Below, in pieces: positions 1-7,571 of a DNA stretch of 64,000 nt (position 1 is the first letter of the stretch; the number at the start of each line of letters is the position of its first letter). Position numbers and translations under genes: made by a program. The notes under the pieces are model-generated. The model saw nothing but the letters and a program-made list of their open reading frames with translations, was not told the origin of the DNA and made no database searches. This DNA is from Clostridiales bacterium (GTDB taxonomy: Bacteria > Bacillota > Clostridia > Saccharofermentanales > Saccharofermentanaceae), in NCBI GenBank assembly GCA_017554745.1, contig JAFZHS010000013.1:62001-126000 (forward strand), written 5' to 3'.

Positions 1-27
1 CCGGATTCTGGTGACGGAGGTGTTTTT

Positions 28-1410
28 ATGTCAAAACAATCTTTAAAATCATCGCGTGAGTATATCCTCAGGATATCCACCGGCGGCATCTGCCTTGCGT
101 TGGCATTCGTGCTCTCGCAGTTAAAGCTTTTCGAGATGCCGATGGGAGGCTCTGTAACACCCGCTTCGACACTGCCTATCATCGTATACGGCGTTGCGTT
201 CGGACCTGTATGGGGATTCGCGATCTCGTTCATTTTCAGCCTTTTGCAGCTCATCGGCGGATATCTGATGACACCTTTCCAGGTTATCCTCGATTATACG
301 ATCGGATACACGGCATTGGGCTTCGCAGGCTTTGCAGCTCTTAAGTCAGCCGACAGATCTAAGATCCATGGCGCACTTAACAGATTCAGAAGCGCATCGC
401 TCCTTAAGATCATTGCATTCACGGTTGTTGCTTATCTTGTAAGATGGCTCGGCTCTGTAGCTTCCGGCGTGATCTTCTATGGTGAATACGCAGCAGGCGC
501 AGGCTACGACAGCGCGCTCGTTTACTCAATGGTCTACAACGGTTCATTCCTTTTGGCTGACCTTGCGATCCTCGGTGTCGTTATGGTTGTGTTCTATATG
601 GTTCTGCCTTCTGCAAGACAGGACAGCACTATCGTTTCCATCCAGAAATATACGGCAGAGTTCATCGGAACTTTTGTCCTCGTATTCCTCGGCTGCGGTA
701 CTGCAATGACGGTCGGCTGTGACGCTGCTAACGGCGGCGGATATATCCTTACTGCTCTTGCATTCGGTCTTGTTATCGTAGCAATGGCATACTCTATCGG
801 AAATATCTCAGGTTGCCACATCAATCCTGCAGTATCGCTCGCGATGCTCATCTCCGGAAAGATGTCTATCGGTGACTTCTGGGGCTATGTAGTATTCCAG
901 ATCCTCGGTGCTGCTACCGGTGCAGGACTTCTCCAGTATCTGTTCAGCCTCTCAGGCAAGGCAGATATGACAGGATCATATAATGCCGCAGGCGAGATGA
1001 CAGCCTGGGGCCTTGGCGCAAACGGACTTGCAGGTGTAAACGACAGCATTCCCGCTGCGATAATCATTGAGTTGTTCCTTACATTTATCTTCGTTCTTGC
1101 GATCTTAGGTGTTACTGACAGCAAGTTCAAGCACGGTTCATTCGGCGGCGTCGTAATCGGCCTGGCGCTCGTTCTCGTACACATCATGGGCATCGGCTTT
1201 ACAGGCACATCTGTTAACCCCGCACGTTCCATCGGTCCTGCTCTCTTTGCAGGCGGTGCAGCTCTTAGTGATCTCTGGATATTCATCGTCGCTCCTCTTG
1301 CAGGCGGCGCGCTTGCAGCACTTATCTATATGGGTATCTCAAAGAGCCAGGAAGCTAAGGCAGAAGCAGCTGCAGCCAAGTCAGAAGAAAAGTCTGAAGA
1401 CAAAGAATAA
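28..1410 (+). CDS. ThiT thiamine S-component fused to an aquaporin
   Basis: The single 460-residue frame joins two membrane proteins. Residues 1 to about 190 look like ThiT, the substrate-binding S-component of an energy-coupling-factor thiamine importer, with motifs such as MPMGGSVTP, FQVILDY, SGVIFYGEYA and YSMVYNGS and about six membrane segments. Residues about 205-440 are a complete MIP-family channel with both NPA boxes (N266-P-A and N397-P-A-R400). The AqpZ selectivity-filter residues are conserved: Phe in ALAFG, His in VLVHIMG, Thr in GTSV, and Arg400. A short linker (around 195-207) joins them and the C-terminus is an Ala/Lys/Glu-rich tail. The start at 28 follows GGAGGTG. No ECF ATPase or T subunit lies in the window. 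The family assignments are firm; why the two are joined is unknown. An assembly artefact is possible but no frame break is visible. Confidence 0.88.
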   Translation: MSKQSLKSSREYILRISTGGICLALAFVLSQLKLFEMPMGGSVTPASTLPIIVYGVAFGPVWGFAISFIFSLLQLIGGYLMTPFQVILDYTIGYTALGFAGFAALKSADRSKIHGALNRFRSASLLKIIAFTVVAYLVRWLGSVASGVIFYGEYAAGAGYDSALVYSMVYNGSFLLADLAILGVVMVVFYMVLPSARQDSTIVSIQKYTAEFIGTFVLVFLGCGTAMTVGCDAANGGGYILTALAFGLVIVAMAYSIGNISGCHINPAVSLAMLISGKMSIGDFWGYVVFQILGAATGAGLLQYLFSLSGKADMTGSYNAAGEMTAWGLGANGLAGVNDSIPAAIIIELFLTFIFVLAILGVTDSKFKHGSFGGVVIGLALVLVHIMGIGFTGTSVNPARSIGPALFAGGAALSDLWIFIVAPLAGGALAALIYMGISKSQEAKAEAAAAKSEEKSEDKE

Positions 1411-1443
1411 TAGGGATTACTTCTGTAATCCTTCCACGTTAAG

Positions 1444-1485
1444 AAGTCCGGTCCGGGTCGGAATAGCCCGGCCGGACTTTTTGAT
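1444..1485 (+). terminator. Intrinsic terminator after the ThiT-aquaporin gene
   Basis: A GC-rich inverted repeat, AAGTCCGG(T)CCGGG paired with CCCGGCCGGACTT (one bulged T), is followed by a run of T. It ends transcription of the fusion gene. Confidence 0.85.
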
Positions 1486-1536
1486 ATTTTGCTCCAAGTA
1501 TTGAAGCTTTTCGCTGCGATGTGTAGTATTGGTCTC

Positions 1537-2700
1537 ATGGCAGAGATAAGAAGCAAATCGAATAAGAAATTTATGTTGTTATCGGCGCTCGGTATCTTCA
1601 TGGTCGTCGATTCACATACCTGGACAGCCTTCAATCTTTTTATCTCCTTTATTCCTTATAACTCCTTCTTCATGCCGATGTTCGTATTCATCTCCGGCTA
1701 TTTCAACAAGGTCGGTTCTGATACCAGACTCGGCAAATATACCTTGAAGAAGATGAAGACTCTCCTGCTTCCTTATGCGGGGATCTCTCTTGCCGTATTC
1801 GGTCTGCAGTTCCTGATCAACTGGTTTAAACTGGGCGAGATCCAGCCTGTCCCGTCAGGCTATCTTTTGTATGTGCTCGAGAACGTTATCACCACCGGCA
1901 CGTCTAACTCTATGGCTACTCCCATGTGGTTTGTTATCACGCTTTTCGCGACCCTGATGATCTATGCGCTGATGAAAAAGCTTCTCGGCAAGGTGTGGAA
2001 CAGTTATGTCATGCTGGCGGTATTTACTTGCCTTCATCTCGGCGTTATCTATCTGGTTAAGACCGTCGGGCCTGAAGCACTGATTTATTGGCTGTTGCCT
2101 TTGAAAGTGTTGTTCTTCCTGCCGTTCCTCGAGATGGGAATAATCTACAGAGATCATCTGGAAGGCCTGCATACGAAGCTTACGGGCGGAGTCAAGATCG
2201 GCATCATGACAGTGCTTCTTTTGTTTAACATGTCCCGCACCATGTATCTGCCTAACGCATATGATGTCGCATTCGACGATATCGGCGAACTTGCGGGCTT
2301 CACAAGCCCTTACATCGTTACGCCTTTGATCTCTTCTATCGTCGGAATTTTGTTTTGGCTCACTCTGGTCGATCTTATCGGCAAGCCCGTACAAGAGAGC
2401 AGATTTGTTAACTACATGTCCTGCAATACCTTCTGGATAATGGGCTTCCACATCGCGTTCTTTAACATCTTAAACTGCATACTGATGTTCATTAACGAAC
2501 ACATTGTTGACGTGCTTTACTTTGATACTGAGTTTTTCAAGGAGTCAGAATGGTACAGATGGGAGCTCGTCGACGGCTTCAAGATGGCCTATGTGGTGAT
2601 CGGTATTTTGGGACCGCTGGGGCTCAAGTGGGTATTTGATAAGCTGGTAATGACCGTAGGGAAACTGTTTAAGAAAAAGACTCCTCAGCCGCAAGCTTGA
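1537..2700 (+). CDS. Membrane acyltransferase, acyltransferase-3 (OafA/OpgC-like) family
   Basis: This is a 387-residue polytopic protein with about ten hydrophobic segments. The N-terminal region (GIFMVVDSHTW, then FFMPMFVFISGYF) matches the opening of acyltransferase-3 family proteins, in which a histidine in the first helix and an R/F-SG-F/Y-type motif in the next helix are characteristic. Such enzymes move acetyl or other acyl groups onto cell-surface sugars. The frame is open upstream to a TTG at 1489, inside the terminator tail. ATG 1537 is the first start giving the normal short N-terminus, but it has no clear ribosome binding site, so ATG 1531 is also possible. The substrate is unknown. 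The gene stands alone between a terminator and a converging operon. Confidence 0.75.
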   Translation: MAEIRSKSNKKFMLLSALGIFMVVDSHTWTAFNLFISFIPYNSFFMPMFVFISGYFNKVGSDTRLGKYTLKKMKTLLLPYAGISLAVFGLQFLINWFKLGEIQPVPSGYLLYVLENVITTGTSNSMATPMWFVITLFATLMIYALMKKLLGKVWNSYVMLAVFTCLHLGVIYLVKTVGPEALIYWLLPLKVLFFLPFLEMGIIYRDHLEGLHTKLTGGVKIGIMTVLLLFNMSRTMYLPNAYDVAFDDIGELAGFTSPYIVTPLISSIVGILFWLTLVDLIGKPVQESRFVNYMSCNTFWIMGFHIAFFNILNCILMFINEHIVDVLYFDTEFFKESEWYRWELVDGFKMAYVVIGILGPLGLKWVFDKLVMTVGKLFKKKTPQPQA

Positions 2701-2744
2701 TGATTGCAGGCATCTTCCTGTTGTAAAGTTCTTAGTGACGCGCG

Positions 2745-2834
2745 GTGACACGTTTTAACGTCGTTTTGTGTCACTTCTCGTCACTTCCTCGATTATTGCC
2801 GGGAAGTGACACGTTTTAACGTCTTTTCGTGTCA
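2745..2834. repeat. Two-copy 61-bp tandem repeat with GTGACAC/GTGTCAC arms
   Basis: Two similar units start at 2745 and 2806. Each opens with GTGACACGTTTTAACGTC and closes with GTGTCA(C), so each can fold on itself. A related but degenerate piece, GTGACACGTTTTCC, recurs at 39010. The unit lies in the 318-base gap after the acyltransferase, where no gene is visible. It looks like a small intergenic repeat of unknown function. Confidence 0.65.
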
Positions 2835-2861
2835 TTTTTCGTCACAGGGCACTTAGGATAC

Positions 2862-2905
2862 TAAAAAAACAAAAAGCTGCCCCGCGGATTGAGGCAGCTT
2901 TTATT
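2862..2905. terminator. Bidirectional intrinsic terminator between converging genes
   Basis: AAAAGCTGCC (2872-2881) pairs with GGCAGCTTTT (2893-2902). A T-run flanks each side when read from the appropriate strand: on the minus strand the hairpin is followed by TTTTTGTTTTTTT. It probably ends the ABC exporter operon and may also serve the plus-strand gene. Confidence 0.85.
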
Positions 2906-3017
2906 TACTTTGTGACCTGGCCTTTTCGGTACCGCCCGAAAAAGATTCCGTCGTCGACATATTTATCTGCTGAATGAAGCGCGTGGTAGACCCAGCGCCA
3001 GCAGGGCGCGCCGCAGA

Positions 3018-3824
3018 TCACGAACCGGTGAAGTCGTACTTCCTTACGCCGAGCATCCAGACTGCGTAGCTCAGGAAAAAGAACACCAGTCCGATGAGGG
3101 GCGACAGCCACGTAAGGAGCGGGATATTGTCAGGCTGCAGCAGGACAAGGCTCGGATAGTATGCGACGAACGCGATGGGGATCACGAACGTGAAGATAGC
3201 CTTGAAAACTTCGTTGAAGATGCTCGCCGGATATTTCGCGAAATCCTTGAACCTGAACATGATGACCATGACGTAGCCTGAGCCCTGGATCCAGAAGCAT
3301 GTGGCAGCCGCGACGTTCATCATGGCGATCATGAAGAGCGAGGCAGTAAGGAGGAATAGAACTGCCTGACAGATCGTGATAAACGTGACCGGGATACCGA
3401 TCTTCGCCCATGCGTAGACGAGTGTTGCGATGCCGAATGCAAACTGGCCCAATCCCTTGACGTCAAAGACTTCCGACATGAAGTAGAAGAAGACGTTGAC
3501 GGGACGGAAGCAGTACTTGATGAAGTCGCCCGAATATACCATCGCCCTTAAGTTCCAGTTGTTGTCGAAGAAGCACTGCACGGGTGTCAGCGCGATGAGC
3601 GAGAAGCCGTACAGGAAGAGCATGTGGTTTAAGTCCCAGCCGTTGATCGTAGGAAAGTTGTGGAACAGTACGATGAACGTCACGAAGCCTGCAAGGTTTG
3701 TCATTATCATGCCGATCGTTGAGATGACGAAGTCGGCGCGGTAGCTCATCTTGCTCTTAAGATCCTGGATTAAGATCTTGCGGTATATGGAAAGATAGAA
3801 TTTTAAACCTCTTTTCTTAGACAT
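3018..3824 (-). CDS. ABC-2 type exporter permease (COG3694/DUF990-like)
   Basis: This 268-residue integral membrane protein has six predicted hydrophobic segments and ends in a short basic tail. The N-terminal stretch (YLSIYRKILIQDLKSKMSYRAD) and the loop FDNNWNLRAMVYSGDF resemble the COG3694 permeases that pair with COG4587 permeases and COG4586 ATPases. It is the last of three tightly packed minus-strand genes, 4 bases after the previous stop, and its start follows GGAGG at eight bases. The complex should export an unknown substrate, and the divergent AraC regulator is a natural candidate controller. The family call is strong; the substrate is not known. Confidence 0.85.
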   Translation of the reverse strand: MSKKRGLKFYLSIYRKILIQDLKSKMSYRADFVISTIGMIMTNLAGFVTFIVLFHNFPTINGWDLNHMLFLYGFSLIALTPVQCFFDNNWNLRAMVYSGDFIKYCFRPVNVFFYFMSEVFDVKGLGQFAFGIATLVYAWAKIGIPVTFITICQAVLFLLTASLFMIAMMNVAAATCFWIQGSGYVMVIMFRFKDFAKYPASIFNEVFKAIFTFVIPIAFVAYYPSLVLLQPDNIPLLTWLSPLIGLVFFFLSYAVWMLGVRKYDFTGS

Positions 3825-3828
3825 ATCA

Positions 3829-4638
3829 TCAGCCTCCGTTAACCGTTATCTTCTTAACGGAATGATTCCAGAATAAGACACCTGCGATGTACAAGATCAC
3901 GCACCAGCCGAGCTGCAGGCCGTACATCTTTGCAAGGCCGAGCCAAGTGTCGGAGCCGCCCTTTTCGAGCAGCACCTGCAAAGGGATATCGTAGATGGCG
4001 CGGAAGGGCAGCCAGCTTATTACCGTGCGGATGCTGTCAGGGAAGAATGCCAAAGGGATCGATGCGCCCGACAAGACGAGCACGATCGTTTCTTTGACGA
4101 TGTTGACGCCCCACGTAGATTCTGTGTAAAGGCAGATCGTTGCAACCAGGATCTCGATGGAGAAATTGACCACGAGCGCGAAAACTACCGATATCAGGAA
4201 CCATACAAGATTAAGCCCCATCGGGATTGCGCCTTTGGTGACGATCATGACCACGATGAATGTGGGGATGAAGGCCAGAACAAACTGCGCGACGTGCGAA
4301 CCGGAATAGCTCCAGAAGGTATAAGTCCTAAAGCTCATCGGCTTTAACAGGTCAAGGATGATCTTGCCCGACTGGATCGAGCGGCTCATGTCCCAGACGA
4401 CGAACATCTCGAGGAAGTTGAAGAGCGCCGTCGCGAGGATCAGATAGATCATGGTGTCATTGAAGGTCATGCCGTTGACGACGTCGACTCCCGATGACGC
4501 ATAGACTGCTTTCCAGAGGAAGTATACGAGCACTAAGTATATGAGGTTCGCGAAAAGCGTGACCGCGGTGCCCAGCCTGAAGTGCAGGGATTCCATGATC
4601 CCGGCGCGCATCAGGGCAATGTATTTACGGATCGTCAT
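3829..4638 (-). CDS. ABC-2 type exporter permease (COG4587-like)
   Basis: This is a 269-residue membrane protein with six hydrophobic segments, and the second of the exporter's two permeases. The N-terminal MTIRKYIALMRAGIMESLHFR and the segment WDMSRSIQSGKIILDLLKP are typical of COG4587 permeases, which form a heterodimer with the downstream COG3694 partner. Its ATG overlaps the stop of the ATPase gene by four bases (ATGA), so the two are translationally coupled; GAGG lies six bases upstream of the start. No periplasmic partner or substrate clue is present. Confidence 0.85.
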   Translation of the reverse strand: MTIRKYIALMRAGIMESLHFRLGTAVTLFANLIYLVLVYFLWKAVYASSGVDVVNGMTFNDTMIYLILATALFNFLEMFVVWDMSRSIQSGKIILDLLKPMSFRTYTFWSYSGSHVAQFVLAFIPTFIVVMIVTKGAIPMGLNLVWFLISVVFALVVNFSIEILVATICLYTESTWGVNIVKETIVLVLSGASIPLAFFPDSIRTVISWLPFRAIYDIPLQVLLEKGGSDTWLGLAKMYGLQLGWCVILYIAGVLFWNHSVKKITVNGG

Positions 4639-5579
4639 TTCGTGCCTCCCTCGTAGAGCTTCTTGATGACCTCTTCGGTCGAGATCTCCTGAAGCTGGAT
4701 GTCTTTTACTTTGTGTGTTTTCTGATACTCCGTGATGACGGTCATGACGTCAGTAGTCTTCTCGTCGATCAGGGTCTCTTCCCATTCATCCTTGTTGTCG
4801 AGTCTTACTCTGAGCGTTCTGTATGAACCGAAATAAGACTTCAGATGATCGATGTCGTTGTCGTAGATCTTCCTGCCCTTGTCGATGATGATGATCCTCT
4901 TGCAGAGGGCATCGACGTCACCCATGTCGTGAGTGGTAAGGATTACGGTAGTCTTCTTTTCCTTATTAAGTCCCAGGATGAGATCGCGGATCTTGGACTT
5001 CATTGATACGTCCAGGCCGATCGTGGGCTCATCGAGGAAAACGATTCCCGGATTATGCAGGAACGCTGCGAGGATGTCGCTCAAAGTCCTCTGGCCCAAA
5101 GACATCTGGCGGACTGTCTTGTGAAGGACAGGCTCGATATCAACGAGTGATCTGTAGAGCTCGATCATGTCTTCATAATCCTTTTGGGGAACCATGTAGA
5201 GATCTCTTAAGAGCTTGAAGGATTCGATGAGGGGCAATGACCACCACAGCTGGCTTCGCTGTCCGAAGACGACTCCGATGTTCTCGCAGTTCTTTGTCCT
5301 GTCTTTGTAGGGGACGAGGCCATTTACGAGGATCTTGCCCGATGTAGGCTCCAAGACGCCTGTCATCATCTTGATGGTCGTGGACTTGCCTGCGCCGTTA
5401 GGTCCCAGGTATCCTACGATCTCGCCTTTGTTGACGGTGACCGTGACATCCTTTACTGCGGAGATGGTCTTGTAATCTCTCGAGAAAAGGTCCCTGATAC
5501 TGCCCTTAAGGCCTTCGTGGCGGTTTAATACCTTGAAGTCCTTGCAAAGATTTTCCATTACGATTGCTTCCTGTGACAT
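4635..5579 (-). CDS. ABC exporter ATP-binding protein (COG4586-like)
   Basis: This is the ATPase that powers the two following permeases. It has a Walker A motif (GPNGAGKST), a Q-loop region (FGQRSQLWW), a slightly degenerate signature (MSLGQR), Walker B (IVFLDEPTIGLD) and a switch histidine (LTTHDMGD). A C-terminal extension after residue about 240 is typical of COG4586. The frame starts at ATG 5585, but the ribosome binding site AGGAG is only three bases from it and nine bases from the second ATG at 5579, so I prefer 5579. It is the first gene of the exporter operon and diverges from the AraC gene across a 176-base AT-rich region. Confidence 0.88.
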   Translation of the reverse strand: MSQEAIVMENLCKDFKVLNRHEGLKGSIRDLFSRDYKTISAVKDVTVTVNKGEIVGYLGPNGAGKSTTIKMMTGVLEPTSGKILVNGLVPYKDRTKNCENIGVVFGQRSQLWWSLPLIESFKLLRDLYMVPQKDYEDMIELYRSLVDIEPVLHKTVRQMSLGQRTLSDILAAFLHNPGIVFLDEPTIGLDVSMKSKIRDLILGLNKEKKTTVILTTHDMGDVDALCKRIIIIDKGRKIYDNDIDHLKSYFGSYRTLRVRLDNKDEWEETLIDEKTTDVMTVITEYQKTHKVKDIQLQEISTEEVIKKLYEGGTK

Positions 5580-5761
5580 TGTCATTCACTCCTCTTTTTG
5601 TCCGTGCTTCCTGCACTAAAACTTCTGTTGATTTTCTGTTCGATTACAAGTATATTGTTCGTAGAAACACGATAAAACCGATTTTAAGGCTTGTTTTAAT
5701 AACAATATTCCACGCCGATGGAAGATTGTTATAGTTTTGAGGAAGGCGGGGAAAGATTGTT

Positions 5762-6682
5762 ATGAAGAAAGAAGTCATGGGACTCATCGTTAAGCGCGAA
5801 GACGGTTCCGAGATAGTTAACTACGATGATGATTCTTTTCCCTCATATATCTATGAAGGCTGGGTAGCTCCCAGATGCACGTGGGCGAACGTCCCGCACT
5901 TCCATCCCGACATCGAGATGATCGCCGTCACGTCAGGCAAGATGGCTTATTCCGTGGACGGCAGGACCATTATTCTTCATGAGGGCGACACGATCTTCGT
6001 AAATGCCAACCGCATCCATTACACCATCTGCCTTGATGAGAAGGTCGCCAAATACGTCATCTTCATCGCTGATCCATCGATCCTGAATTCATCCATATCA
6101 GTTGAGATGCAGGCCCTGATGCCGATCCTTAATAATCCCGAGATCTCATACTTAAGATTCCGTGACATCAACGAGCGCACGGAGAATATGTATAAGCTCA
6201 TGATGAAGCTTCCCTCGATAAGGCACGATGCTTTCCAGGTCACGAAAACATTTTTCGAGATTTGGGAGCTGCTTCTTGAGCAGAGCAGGACATACGGTAT
6301 CGTGGAGACCGAAGTGCTTTCCGATACGCACCAGCACGCGTTTAAGCAGATGATGTATTTTATCCAGCAGAACTACAAAGAGCCGATCACATTAGAGCAG
6401 ATCGCCGAGAGCGGTAACATCAGCAAGTCTTTGTGCAACAAGCTTTTTAACCAGTACGTCGGCGAGTCGCCGATAAATTATCTTCTACACATGCGCACCC
6501 GAAAAGTCGCCGAGTACTTAAGAAGTTCGCAGGGAAGCCTCGCGGATATCGCCGCATTAACCGGCTTTAACGGCGTCAGCTATATGTCTGAGACGTTCAA
6601 GAAGACCTTCGGCCAGTCGCCCAGAGAATACAGAAAGACATGGACTTCTCAGACAGGGCAGACGGAGCCGGTGACAGAATAA
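5762..6682 (+). CDS. AraC-family transcriptional regulator
   Basis: This 306-residue regulator has an N-terminal cupin (residues about 25-110; PHFHPDIEMIAVTSG and LHEGDTIFVNANRIHYT are the conserved cupin strands). The C-terminal AraC/XylS double helix-turn-helix occupies about 200-300, with ITLEQIAESGNISKSLCNKLF as the first helix pair and LADIAALTGFNGVSYMSETFKK as the second. The cupin probably binds a small ligand. It is transcribed away from the ABC exporter, so that operon is the likely target. The region just upstream holds a repeated AAGATTGTTAT (5723 and again at the start codon), a possible self-binding site. Ligand unknown. Confidence 0.88.
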   Translation: MKKEVMGLIVKREDGSEIVNYDDDSFPSYIYEGWVAPRCTWANVPHFHPDIEMIAVTSGKMAYSVDGRTIILHEGDTIFVNANRIHYTICLDEKVAKYVIFIADPSILNSSISVEMQALMPILNNPEISYLRFRDINERTENMYKLMMKLPSIRHDAFQVTKTFFEIWELLLEQSRTYGIVETEVLSDTHQHAFKQMMYFIQQNYKEPITLEQIAESGNISKSLCNKLFNQYVGESPINYLLHMRTRKVAEYLRSSQGSLADIAALTGFNGVSYMSETFKKTFGQSPREYRKTWTSQTGQTEPVTE

Positions 6683-6712
6683 CCATCCGGCATATGCAAT
6701 ACTTAGTAATTA

Positions 6713-6721
6713 TGCTATAAT
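6713..6721 (+). promoter_or_regulatory. Extended -10 promoter for the brnA remnant locus
   Basis: TGCTATAAT is a perfect extended -10 element, 27 bases upstream of the first start codon of the locus. No good -35 is visible, as is usual for extended -10 promoters. BrnA-type antitoxins repress their own promoter, so this is where autoregulation would act. Confidence 0.6.
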
Positions 6722-6747
6722 TACCATAGAAATACGAGGCTGACTCT

Positions 6748-6789
6748 ATGTATTTATTCGATTGGGACGAAAGGAGGATGGATTTATGA
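6748..6789 (+). pseudogene. Remnant of a BrnT toxin gene (13 codons)
   Basis: A short frame starting at ATG 6748 reads MYLFDWDERRMDL and stops in the ATGA that starts brnA. MYLFDWDER matches the usual beginning of BrnT toxins (an F-D/E-W-D motif within the first few residues), which are normally about 90 residues long and encoded immediately upstream of brnA. Here everything after about the ninth codon is missing and the frame runs straight into the brnA ribosome binding site. I read it as a deletion scar. It could alternatively now act as a coupled leader peptide for the antitoxin. Confidence 0.6.
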
Positions 6790-7043
6790 CAAAGAAAAAA
6801 TTAGAAGAGAAAGATGAATTTTTAGAGAAAGAGTTTGATTTTAAAAATGCTGTCAAGAATCCATATGCCGCGGAATTGAAAAAGCAGATAACAATCAAGG
6901 TTTCTCCTTCTATAATTGATTACTTCAAAAAGCAGGCAAAAGAGACAGGTATTCCTTACCAGACGCTTATAAATCTTTACTTAGCAGATTGTGTTAAGAA
7001 CGAGAAAAAACTGGAAATAACCTGGGAGAAGAAGGCGGGCTAA
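6786..7043 (+). CDS. brnA: BrnA-like antitoxin, apparently without its toxin
   Basis: This is an 85-residue, highly charged protein. Its C-terminal half (NPYAAELKKQITIKVS, IIDYFKKQAKETGIPYQTL, INLYLADC) is the ribbon-helix-helix-type DNA-binding and dimerisation region of BrnA/CopG antitoxins. The ATG at 6786 has AAGGAGG eight bases upstream; the longer in-frame TTG start at 6762 would place that ribosome binding site inside the gene. Normally BrnA neutralises the RNase BrnT and represses the operon. Here only a 13-codon piece of a BrnT-like frame precedes it, so it is probably an orphan antitoxin. The next gene starts three bases after its stop. Confidence 0.8.
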   Translation: MTKKKLEEKDEFLEKEFDFKNAVKNPYAAELKKQITIKVSPSIIDYFKKQAKETGIPYQTLINLYLADCVKNEKKLEITWEKKAG

Positions 7044-7046
7044 TAT

Positions 7047-7517
7047 ATGGCAGACTTACTTAGAAAGATCAACTCGCTCGCGCTCTTCGGAGGGCTCAGA
7101 CAGAAGGAACCGCTCAGGAGCCTTTGCATATTCCTTAAGGCAACTGAGACTCCCGGCACAAAGCTTGAAGAAGTCATCGAAGCATATAGCGAGTTTGTAA
7201 GAGCCGTATATATGGTAAGGCCCGATGCGGATTTCTCAGGCGCGCTCTGGGATGCCCTCAAGGAAGATGACAATGCGTATTTCAGGATCGCTACTCATAA
7301 CATGCTTGCACAGCAGAAGGGTGAACAGCCTGCCAAGATAAGCCGCCTGATGGAAGTGGAAGTAGACCGCGAGCTTGATCTTCTTACAACGATCGGCAAC
7401 ACTTCATATATCGATCTGCAGAATTTCTTCTATTACGACGGTCACATCGCGCAGTTTAAGACGACGGGTATTGACATGAAGAAGCGGTATCTGGCGTATT
7501 TGTCGCCGGAAGACTAA
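7047..7517 (+). CDS. Unrecognised 156-residue soluble protein
   Basis: I do not recognise this gene with confidence. It encodes a soluble, mainly helical, mildly acidic protein with no signal peptide or membrane segment. Noticeable stretches are LEEVIEAYSEFVRAVY near residue 50 and VEVDRELDLLTTIG near 110. The arrangement faintly resembles the N-terminal region of DUF815 (COG2607) ATPases, but no ATP-binding domain follows. It starts three bases after brnA and probably depends on translational coupling, since its own ribosome binding site is weak. It ends close to the converging metH gene. Confidence 0.5.
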   Translation: MADLLRKINSLALFGGLRQKEPLRSLCIFLKATETPGTKLEEVIEAYSEFVRAVYMVRPDADFSGALWDALKEDDNAYFRIATHNMLAQQKGEQPAKISRLMEVEVDRELDLLTTIGNTSYIDLQNFFYYDGHIAQFKTTGIDMKKRYLAYLSPED

Positions 7518-7571
7518 GTCTATAGATTTCTCATTTCAAAAACGCATGATGCGGGATTCCCGCCGCAGTTA

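Noticed and set aside
1..27. Possible TPP riboswitch before the ThiT fusion gene
   Set aside because: Only 27 bases are visible and they do not match the conserved 3' end of a TPP riboswitch; the upstream region is outside the window.
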